A stretch of 12,053 nucleotides of DNA from an uncultured Thermomicrobiales bacterium (GTDB taxonomy: Bacteria; Chloroflexota; Chloroflexia; Thermomicrobiales; UBA6265), in NCBI GenBank assembly GCA_902806365.1, contig CADCWJ010000734.1, positions 1 through 12,053 of the forward strand, in the 5' to 3' direction. The position numbers were made by a program, and so were the translations under genes. Numbering within the stretch: position 1 is the first letter of the stretch; the number at the start of each line of letters is the position of its first letter. Positions 6,512 to 12,053 of the stretch are shown here, in pieces. The notes under the pieces are model-generated. The model was not told where the DNA came from and ran no database searches. It saw nothing but the letters and a program-made list of their open reading frames with translations.

Positions 6512-7858
6512 TCAGGTTGATGCAGAAGCTTCTTGAACGTCGGCTCCGAGGCCGGTCAGCTTGGCGACGAACCGGGCGTATCCACGGTCGATGTGATGGA
6601 CCTCGGCAACTTCCGTCTCGCCGTCGGCGACCAGTCCGGCAAGGACCAGGCTGACTGCGGCCCGGATATCGAGCGCCCGCACCCGTGCGCCGGTCAGCGG
6701 AGTCGGGCCATGCACCTCGGCGGAGGTCGCAAGGAACTGTCCGTTGTCCCCAAACCGGGCAACCCGGATGTCCGCTCCCATCCGGACGAGATCCTCGGTG
6801 TACCGCAACCGGTCCTCGTAAACCCGCTCGTGGACGACGGAAACACCGTGAGCCTGGGTCAGCAGTGGCATGAACGCCGCCTGGAGGTCGGTAGGGAAGC
6901 CAGGAAAGGGAAGGGTCTGGATGTCGACCGCCTGAAGCTCCCGGCCGGCGCGGACCAGCATCCGGTTGTCGCGGTGCCAGATATCAGCGCCGGCCTCCAG
7001 CAGTTTTTCGGTCAGGGGCAGCATGTGCGGCTCGCGCACCCCAGCCAGCGTGACTTCCCCGCCGGTGATCGCCGCCGCCAGGGCAAACGTGCCTGCTTCG
7101 AGTCGATCCGGGATCACTACCTCCGAGACGCCGCGCAGCCGCTCGACGCCCTCGACGGTGATTATCGGTGAGCCCAGGCCGGAAATGCGGGCACCCATCC
7201 GGATCAGCATGTTGCCGAGCCAGACGATTTCCGGTTCCGCGGAGGCATTGACGATGGTCGTCGTGCCGGTTGCCAGCGTCGAGGCCATCAGGAGCGCCTC
7301 GGTGCCCGTGTGGCTGGGGTAATCCATGTAAATGCGGGCACCCTGGAGCCGGTTGGCGGTCGCCAGGATGTCGCTACCCTCCCGGGTCAACTTCGCGCCC
7401 ATGCGCTGAAACCCGCGCAAATGCATGTCGATCGGACGTTTGCCGATCTGGTCGCCGCCCGGCAGGGAAAATGAGATTTGCCCTTCGCGAGCGAGCATCG
7501 GCCCAGTCACGACGACCGACGCCCGGGTCGCCTTGAACAGTTCGGGAGGCGGATCGGTCCGTTCGATACGCTCGACCCGCACCGCGACCCGCTCCCGCGT
7601 CGGATCGATCTCCACGATCGCGCCAAGCGATCGGAGAAGGTTGGCCATCGACAGCACGTCGGCGATCATCGGCACGTTGTCGAGAACGACTTCATCCGGC
7701 GTAAGCAGCGTCGCGGCCAGCGCCTTGAGCGCGGCGTTCTTGGCGCCGCTGATCGTCACCTCGCCGCGCAGGGGGCGATGTCCCCGCACGCGAAGGACGC
7801 GCTCGGGGCGGATGGTCGAGCCGGGCTCGCCGGGAACGTTGGGCGCGGTCGAAACCAT
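6512..7858 (-). CDS. murA: UDP-N-acetylglucosamine 1-carboxyvinyltransferase with Asp at the catalytic Cys position
   Basis: MurA transfers enolpyruvate from PEP to UDP-GlcNAc, the first committed step of peptidoglycan synthesis, in the cytoplasm. From the ATG at 7858 it has 448 residues, slightly longer than the usual 415-430 because of about 20 extra N-terminal residues. Key residues are present: K40 in SGAKNAAL (E. coli K22), R112 in TRAS (R91), R141 in IGKRPID (R120), D324 in FPTDLQ (D305) and R425 in HIDRGY (R397). The loop residue equivalent to C115 is D136 (LPGGDQIGKRP), a natural variant known to keep activity and block fosfomycin alkylation. GGAG lies 10 nt upstream; a GTG 34 codons earlier (7960) adds unrelated sequence. 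It follows atpC by 141 bp. EPSP synthase (AroA) is excluded by the MurA-specific motifs. Confidence 0.95.
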   Translation of the reverse strand: MVSTAPNVPGEPGSTIRPERVLRVRGHRPLRGEVTISGAKNAALKALAATLLTPDEVVLDNVPMIADVLSMANLLRSLGAIVEIDPTRERVAVRVERIERTDPPPELFKATRASVVVTGPMLAREGQISFSLPGGDQIGKRPIDMHLRGFQRMGAKLTREGSDILATANRLQGARIYMDYPSHTGTEALLMASTLATGTTTIVNASAEPEIVWLGNMLIRMGARISGLGSPIITVEGVERLRGVSEVVIPDRLEAGTFALAAAITGGEVTLAGVREPHMLPLTEKLLEAGADIWHRDNRMLVRAGRELQAVDIQTLPFPGFPTDLQAAFMPLLTQAHGVSVVHERVYEDRLRYTEDLVRMGADIRVARFGDNGQFLATSAEVHGPTPLTGARVRALDIRAAVSLVLAGLVADGETEVAEVHHIDRGYARFVAKLTGLGADVQEASAST

Positions 7859-7908
7859 TCGAATGGGACTCCAGAGCTGTTGGACGAGGCGCGCAGCGAT
7901 GCGATCAT

Positions 7909-7921
7909 CGCCACTGTGGCG
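7909..7921. promoter_or_regulatory. perfect inverted repeat upstream of murA
   Basis: CGCCAC-T-GTGGCG is a perfect 6-1-6 inverted repeat about 50 bp upstream of the murA ATG. Its length and place suit a dimeric regulator site near a murA promoter in the atpC-murA spacer, but no -35/-10 pair could be set beside it. It may be chance in GC-rich DNA. Confidence 0.25.
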
Positions 7922-7981
7922 TAATGACCGTGACGGGAAGGTACAGGGGACGCAATCCACCGGGTACCCCGAGATTACGTG

Positions 7982-7999
7982 CCTGGAGCACTGGCCAGG
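7982..7999 (-). other. short hairpin just after the atpC stop
   Basis: CCTGG (7982-7986) pairs with CCAGG (7995-7999) across an 8-nt loop, directly adjoining the atpC stop codon (8002-8000). Without a T run it is at best a weak or Rho-assisted terminator, so readthrough from atpC into murA is possible. Confidence 0.25.
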
Positions 8000-8413
8000 T
8001 CAGGAGCGGCCGCGGCGCTCGCCAATGCGCTCGCGAATCGCGGCCCGGCGCAGCGCCTGCGAAACCTCTTCGAGGTCCACCACATCTTCGCGGTTGCGCA
8101 AGGCTGCCTCAGCGTCCTTGCGTGCTTCGGCGGCGCGGGCGAGGTCGATCTCGCCGGCACGTTCGGCGGAGTCGGCGAGGATGGCAACCCGATCGTCGAG
8201 CACCTCGATGAATCCACCGAACACGACAAGGGATTCCTCGGTGCCGCCCTTGGTCACCCGGAGCTCACCTTCAGACAGCAGCGAGATCAACGCAGCATGG
8301 CTGGGAAGGATACCGAGGGTGCCTTCCGATCCGGGGGCGACAACCATGTCGACGTCGTCCTGCTGATAGACGAGCCGCTCGCCGGTGATGATTTCGACCG
8401 AGAGTTTGGCCAC
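8000..8413 (-). CDS. atpC: F1 ATP synthase epsilon subunit
   Basis: This 137-residue protein is the epsilon subunit of the rotor stalk, which joins gamma to the c-ring and can inhibit ATP hydrolysis. The N-terminal beta-sandwich has the family stretch GTLGILPSHAAL, and the C-terminal third is the charged helical hairpin (ERAGEIDLARAAEARKDAEA onward), ending in a basic tail. I use the GTG at 8413-8411 because AAGGAG lies 9 nt upstream and the next residues (AKLSVEIITGERLVY) are the usual family start; the frame is open to an ATG at 8560 but that extension is not family-like. It is the last atp gene. A 257-bp spacer separates it from atpD, which is long for this operon. Confidence 0.95.
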   Translation of the reverse strand: MAKLSVEIITGERLVYQQDDVDMVVAPGSEGTLGILPSHAALISLLSEGELRVTKGGTEESLVVFGGFIEVLDDRVAILADSAERAGEIDLARAAEARKDAEAALRNREDVVDLEEVSQALRRAAIRERIGERRGRS

Positions 8414-8542
8414 GCTGATGTTCTCCTTGGCGTCTGCCCACACCGGGCCAGACGCGCCCGTGCCGCCTGCTGCGACCTGGTTGTGGTATTGAGCGGGCCG
8501 ACATGCGTCGTCGCCGGAACGCGCCGGCACCGATGCCGCTTC

Positions 8543-8639
8543 CGCGATGGTCCCCTGCATGTTCGCGGTCCGCGGCGCGGTTGGCCGGGATTAACGTGCA
8601 TGTTCGATGCAGAGGGACGATACGCGATCGTCCCCTACA
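8543..8639. repeat. imperfect 17-bp direct repeat in the atpD-atpC spacer
   Basis: CGCGATGGTCCCCTGCA at 8543-8559 recurs as CGCGATCGTCCCCTACA at 8623-8639, 15 of 17 identical and exactly 80 bp apart. A second, exact 10-bp repeat, TGCATGTTCG, lies at 8556-8565 and 8597-8606. The right-hand 17-bp copy forms the left part of the hairpin region described at 8614-8634. Duplication or a repeated protein or RNA site would explain it. Confidence 0.5.
8614..8634 (-). other. strong hairpin downstream of atpD
   Basis: GGGACGAT (8614-8621) and ATCGTCCC (8627-8634) form a perfect 8-bp stem with a 5-nt loop, beginning 37 nt after the atpD stop. On the transcribed strand it is not followed by a U run, so it is more likely an mRNA-stabilising or processing hairpin that protects the atpD message than a simple terminator. 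Confidence 0.5.
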
Positions 8640-8670
8640 ACGTGGCGCGGCAGCCCACGGCGTTCGCGGT

Positions 8671-10110
8671 TTAGCGGTTCTCGGCCTCCATACGGGCGGC
8701 CGCTTCGACGACTTCCTCGATCGCACCCTTGTACATGAACGCGGCTTCCGGAAGCGTGTCATGCTTGCCGTCGAGGATCTCCCGGAACGACCGGACGGTG
8801 TCGGCCAGGGGCACGAACCGGCCCGGATTGCCAGTAAACTGCTCGGCGGTAAAGTATGGCTGCGACATGAAGCGCTCGATCCGGCGGGCCCGGTTGACCG
8901 TCTGCCGGTCGTCATCGCTCAGCTCCTCGACGCCGAGGATGGCGATGATGTCCTGGAGCTCTCGATATCGCTGGAGCACCTGCTGGACTTCCCGCGCGAC
9001 CGTGTAGTGCTCCTGTCCGATGATGAGGGGATCGAGAATACGCGAGGTCGAGGTCAGCGGATCGACCGCCGGGAAGATGCCGCGCTCGGCGATCGAGCGC
9101 TCCAGCGTCAGGGACGCGTCAAGGTGCGCGAACACTGCCGATGGCGCCGGGTCGGTATAGTCGTCAGCGGGAACGTAAACCGCCTGGACCGACGTGATCG
9201 AGCCGGTCTTGGTTGAGGTGATCCGCTCCTGGAGCTGTCCCATCTCGTTCGCCAGCGTCGGCTGATAGCCGACCGCGCTCGGCATTCGACCCAGGAGCGC
9301 CGAAACCTCGGAACCGGCCTGGACGAAGCGGAAGATATTGTCGATGAAGACGAGCACGTCGCGGCCTTCGTCGCGGAAGTACTCGGCCATCGTCAGGCCC
9401 GATAGCGAGACGCGAAGGCGTGCGCCCGGCGGCTCGTTCATCTGGCCGAAGATCATCGCGGTCTGGTCGCGAACGCCGGACTCCTTGAGCTCACCCCAGA
9501 GAGCGGTTCCCTCACGGGTCCGTTCGCCGACCCGGCACAAGACCGAGTAGCCGCCGAATTCCGCCGCGATGTTGCGGATCAGCTCGGTGATGATGACCGT
9601 CTTGCCGACCCCAGCGCCGCCGAAGACGCCGACCTTTCCACCCTTGGTGAACGGGGCGATCAGGTCAATCACCTTGGAACCGGTCTCGAGGATTTCGACC
9701 GAGCTCGACTGCTCGTCGAACAGGGGCGCCTCGCGATGGATCGGGCGGTACTCGGTTGCCTGGACTTCGCCCAGCTCGTCGATCGGATCACCAGTGACGT
9801 TGAAGATCCGTCCAAGCGTGCCCGGCCCAACCGGGACCGCGATCGCGGCGCCGGTGTCGACAATGTCCTGTCCCCGGCGGAGACCGTCGGTCGTGCTCAT
9901 CGCAACGGCGCGCACGCGGTCATCGCCGAGGTGCTGCTGGACTTCGAGCGTGAGGCGCGTGCCGTCGGGAAGGTTGGTGACAAGGGCGTTGTAGATGCCC
10001 GGAAGCTGATCTGGCGGAAACGCGATGTCGACGACCACGCCAGTAATCTGGACGATCGTACCGGTGGCACCGGTCTGCCTGGTTTCCGGAGCAATTGCTG
10101 GTGCTGCCAT
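8671..10110 (-). CDS. atpD: F1 ATP synthase beta subunit
   Basis: This 479-residue protein is the catalytic beta subunit, which binds and hydrolyses or makes ATP in the F1 hexamer. The P-loop is GGAGVGKT (164-171), the catalytic glutamate is E196 in VGERTREG, the Walker B strand is VLVFIDNIFRF (252-262), and the DELSEED-type lever is EELSDDD (395-401). The adenine-stacking aromatic of the IYPAVDPL motif is Phe (F346) in place of the common Tyr. The ATG at 10110 has GGAGG 9 nt upstream (10124-10120) and the expected N-terminus; the frame is open further, to 10209, without family residues. The gene follows atpG by 129 bp and precedes atpC by 257 bp. Confidence 0.98.
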   Translation of the reverse strand: MAAPAIAPETRQTGATGTIVQITGVVVDIAFPPDQLPGIYNALVTNLPDGTRLTLEVQQHLGDDRVRAVAMSTTDGLRRGQDIVDTGAAIAVPVGPGTLGRIFNVTGDPIDELGEVQATEYRPIHREAPLFDEQSSSVEILETGSKVIDLIAPFTKGGKVGVFGGAGVGKTVIITELIRNIAAEFGGYSVLCRVGERTREGTALWGELKESGVRDQTAMIFGQMNEPPGARLRVSLSGLTMAEYFRDEGRDVLVFIDNIFRFVQAGSEVSALLGRMPSAVGYQPTLANEMGQLQERITSTKTGSITSVQAVYVPADDYTDPAPSAVFAHLDASLTLERSIAERGIFPAVDPLTSTSRILDPLIIGQEHYTVAREVQQVLQRYRELQDIIAILGVEELSDDDRQTVNRARRIERFMSQPYFTAEQFTGNPGRFVPLADTVRSFREILDGKHDTLPEAAFMYKGAIEEVVEAAARMEAENR

Positions 10111-10128
10111 GATGAGGTTCCTCCGATT

Positions 10129-10165
10129 GGCTCGCCCGTGGCCTAAAAGTGTCGCTTGGCGAGCC
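10129..10165 (-). other. hairpin flanking the atpD ribosome binding site
   Basis: GGCTCGCC (10129-10136) and GGCGAGCC (10158-10165) are perfect 8-bp complements across a 21-nt loop. In the mRNA the stem ends 4 nt before the GGAGG of atpD. Such a position could keep the ribosome binding site single-stranded and raise beta-subunit translation. Confidence 0.5.
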
Positions 10166-10187
10166 GGTACATGGGTGATTCTGCCTG

Positions 10188-10207
10188 GGCCGCCACAGAG
10201 GGCGGCC
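10188..10207 (-). other. GC-rich hairpin between atpG and atpD
   Basis: GGCCGCC (10188-10194) and GGCGGCC (10201-10207) form a perfect, all-GC 7-bp stem with a 6-nt loop, 32 nt after the atpG stop. No U run follows on the transcribed strand, so termination is unlikely; RNA processing or 3'-end protection of the atpG message is the better guess. Confidence 0.5.
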
Positions 10208-10239
10208 ACTACCGGAAACGATACGGTCTGCTGGCGAGC

Positions 10240-11112
10240 CTACGTGCGGAGCGCGTCGGCACCGGCGGCGATCTCGGCGACCTCGTTGGTGATCTGGGCC
10301 TGACGCGCCTTGTTGAGCGCCAGGTTGAGATCGTCAGACAGTTCCTTGGCGTTGTCGGTGGCGTTGCGCATCGCCACCATCTGCGCGGAGTAGAAGGAGG
10401 CGACGTTTTCCAGCACCGCCTGGTAGAGGATGACTTCAACGTAGCGCGGAAGCAACTGGTTCAGAAGAACCTCGGCGTTCGGCTCGAAGATGAAATCGTC
10501 TGCTTTCTCGCTGCTTCCCTCGGGCCGCTGGATCGGAAGCAGCTGGACGACGGTCGGCTTCTGGGTAAGCGTGTTGACGAATTGCGGGTAGATGATGTGG
10601 ACCGCGTCCACATTGCCGTCGAGGAACTCCTTGATCGCGATCTGGGCCACCGGACGAACGTCATTCAGGGAGGGGCGGTCGCCGAGCTGGATGAACTCGG
10701 CGACCACGTTCTGGCTCGTCCGGATCGAGAAATCGCGACCCTTTTTCCCGACCGCGATCACTTCCGGCGAGCCGCCCACCGCTTCCTCGCGAATGTACTG
10801 CACGGTGCGGCGAAGGATGTTGGAATTCAGCGCCCCATTCAGCCCTCGATCCGGCGTGATCAGGATGATTGCCGTTTTCCGGATCTCCCGTTCGGCCAGC
10901 AAAGGGAACGCCTGGAGCTGATCGCTATCGAGCTGGAGAGAGGCGAGGTCCCCAAGCACCTGGCGCAGCCGCTCGCTGTAGGGGCGGCCACTCGTCACCC
11001 GATCCTGCGCCCGGCGCATCTTGGACGCGGCAACCATTTCCATCGCACGGGTGATCTGCGCCATGTTCCGAACGCTGCGGATGCGGCGACGTATCTCTCT
11101 TGGGTTGGGCAC
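10240..11112 (-). CDS. atpG: F1 ATP synthase gamma subunit
   Basis: This 290-residue protein is the central rotor shaft that turns inside the alpha/beta hexamer and couples proton flow to catalysis. The N-terminal helix reads IRRRIRSVRNMAQITRAMEM followed by VAASKMRRAQ, the family hallmark, and the C-terminal helix carries MVAMRNATDNAKEL followed by LNKARQAQITNE, the paired coiled-coil strand. The Rossmann-like middle has ITPDRGLNGALN. Length is normal (about 286). The start is GTG at 11112-11110, with GAGG 4 nt and GAGAGG 10 nt upstream. It lies 58 bp after atpA. Confidence 0.97.
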   Translation of the reverse strand: MPNPREIRRRIRSVRNMAQITRAMEMVAASKMRRAQDRVTSGRPYSERLRQVLGDLASLQLDSDQLQAFPLLAEREIRKTAIILITPDRGLNGALNSNILRRTVQYIREEAVGGSPEVIAVGKKGRDFSIRTSQNVVAEFIQLGDRPSLNDVRPVAQIAIKEFLDGNVDAVHIIYPQFVNTLTQKPTVVQLLPIQRPEGSSEKADDFIFEPNAEVLLNQLLPRYVEVILYQAVLENVASFYSAQMVAMRNATDNAKELSDDLNLALNKARQAQITNEVAEIAAGADALRT

Positions 11113-11170
11113 TGCGCCTCATCCTCTCTCGCCGATGCGGAGCTCGATCTCTCCGTGAACTCAACCAGTT

Positions 11171-12053
11171 CTATCTCGCCGCGGCAGCCGTCGTTGTCGC
11201 GGTGCCGGCGGCGTAGCTGTTGGTCGCCTTGAAGTCTCGCGTGGCCTTCGTCAGAGCCTCGATCAGGTCGTCGGGAAGCGTCTTTTCGTCGCGGATCCGG
11301 GCCAGAAGCTCGGGGTGGGAGGAACGAAGCGATTCGAGATACTGAGCTTCGAACTGACGGATGCTTTCGACCGGGACGTCGTCGAGATGACCGGCTGAAC
11401 CGGCCCACAAGATCGCAACCTGCTCCTCGACTGGAAGCGGGCTGTACTGCGGCTGCTTGAGCACCTCGGTCATCCGCTGACCGCGCTCGATCTGGCGTCG
11501 TGTCGACGCGTCGAGGTCGGAAGTTCCGAACTGGGCGAACGCCGCCAGCGAGCGGTAGTTCGCCATGTCGAGCCGCAGCCCACCGGCGACCTGGCGCATG
11601 GCCTTGATCTGGGCGGCGCCGCCGACCCGGGAGACGGAAAGCCCGGAGTTGATCGCCGGCCGGATACCGGCATTGAAGAGGTCGGACTCCAGGTAAATCT
11701 GACCGTCGGTGATCGAGATCACGTTGGTTGGAATGTACGCCGAAATGTCGCCGGCCTGGGTCTCGATCAGGGGCAGGGCCGTCAACGATCCGCCGCCAAG
11801 ATCGTTGTGCATCCGGGCCGCTCGCTCCAGCAGGCGCGAGTGGAGGTAGAAGACATCGCCGGGATAGGCTTCGCGACCCGGTGGGCGGCGGACCAGCAGC
11901 GACACCTGGCGATACGCCTGCGCGTGCTTGGTCAGGTCGTCATAGACGATCAGCGCGTCGCGGCCCGATTCCATGAACTCCTCGCCCATGGCGGTGCCGG
12001 CGAACGGTGCGAGGTACTGCAGCGGAGCCGGATCGGACGCCGAGGCGACGACG
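11171..12053 (-). CDS. atpA: F1 ATP synthase alpha subunit, C-terminal part
   Basis: The frame is open to the window edge, so the N-terminal part, including the P-loop, is missing; 293 residues are present of about 505-515. Reading in from the edge: VVASASDPAPLQYLAPFAG, the strand ALIVYDDLTKHA, RRPPGREAYPGDVFYLHSRLLERAA, GDISAYIPTNVISITDGQI, and SVSRVGGAAQIKAMRQVAG with the arginine finger R (E. coli R376) that reaches the beta-subunit site. The C-terminal helical domain has the usual QFGTSDLDAST and RGQRMTEVLKQPQYSPL. The last residues, after ATRDFKATN, are a low-complexity Ala/Thr tail ending in TTTAAAAR, which is not typical of the family. The gene lies upstream of atpG in the standard bacterial order. 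Confidence 0.97.
   Translation of the reverse strand, partial: VVASASDPAPLQYLAPFAGTAMGEEFMESGRDALIVYDDLTKHAQAYRQVSLLVRRPPGREAYPGDVFYLHSRLLERAARMHNDLGGGSLTALPLIETQAGDISAYIPTNVISITDGQIYLESDLFNAGIRPAINSGLSVSRVGGAAQIKAMRQVAGGLRLDMANYRSLAAFAQFGTSDLDASTRRQIERGQRMTEVLKQPQYSPLPVEEQVAILWAGSAGHLDDVPVESIRQFEAQYLESLRSSHPELLARIRDEKTLPDDLIEALTKATRDFKATNSYAAGTATTTAAAAR

Noticed and set aside
7859..7960. 34-codon N-terminal extension of MurA from a GTG at 7960
   Set aside because: It adds sequence unlike any MurA N-terminus and spans the perfect inverted repeat upstream of murA; the ATG at 7858 gives a more normal length.
8414..8560. 49-codon N-terminal extension of AtpC
   Set aside because: AAGGAG placed 9 nt before the GTG at 8413 and the standard epsilon N-terminus favour the shorter protein.
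1..12053. Search for tRNA, rRNA, CRISPR, insertion sequence or phage signs
   Set aside because: No CCA-ended cloverleaf, regularly spaced repeats, transposase motifs or terminal inverted repeats were seen by eye; a covariance-model scan would be needed to be certain about small RNAs.

Overview
The window is GC-rich, gene-dense bacterial chromosome. The right half, read on the minus strand, is the distal part of an F-type ATP synthase operon in the order atpA (cut by the window edge), atpG, atpD, atpC, followed by murA. The protein sequences, GC content and gene neighbours suggest a deep-branching GC-rich bacterium, most likely Chloroflexota of the Thermomicrobia/Sphaerobacter type. That is inference from the look of the proteins; no marker gene in the window settles it. 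I see no integrase, transposase, CRISPR array, tRNA or rRNA, so this reads as core chromosome and not an island.

Layout. 1-41 (-): first 13 codons of a gene leaving the left edge. 307-900 and 947-2206 (+): a GNAT acetyltransferase and a NYN-domain putative RNase with LOTUS-like winged helices, probably co-transcribed. 2470-3732 (-): a YcaQ/AlkX-type DNA glycosylase with a QxD motif, convergent with the NYN gene. 3883-5028 (+): a GT4 glycosyltransferase, divergent from the glycosylase across a 150-bp region with a good -10 box and a perfect inverted repeat. 4979-5737 (-): a polyprenyl-phosphate mannose synthase-like GT2 enzyme whose 3' end overlaps the GT4 gene tail to tail by 50 bp. 5734-6117 (-): a receiver-only response regulator whose stop codon overlaps the GT2 start (GTGA). 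6118-6511: a 394-bp gap with a G-quadruplex motif. 6512-7858 (-): murA. 8000-12053 (-): atpC, atpD, atpG, atpA.

How the genes relate. The atp genes encode the epsilon, beta, gamma and (partial) alpha subunits of the F1 catalytic head. The atpG-atpD and atpD-atpC spacers are unusually long for such an operon and hold strong hairpins, and the second also holds an imperfect repeat; these may tune unequal subunit synthesis. MurA makes the first committed peptidoglycan precursor and carries Asp where most homologues have the catalytic Cys, the change known to give intrinsic fosfomycin resistance. The GT4 and GT2 enzymes fit a shared mannosylation or surface-glycan pathway. I found no convincing wholly new multi-gene system. 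The most checkable oddities are the MurA active site, the atp spacer structures, the receiver/mannose-synthase coupling and the NYN-LOTUS protein.
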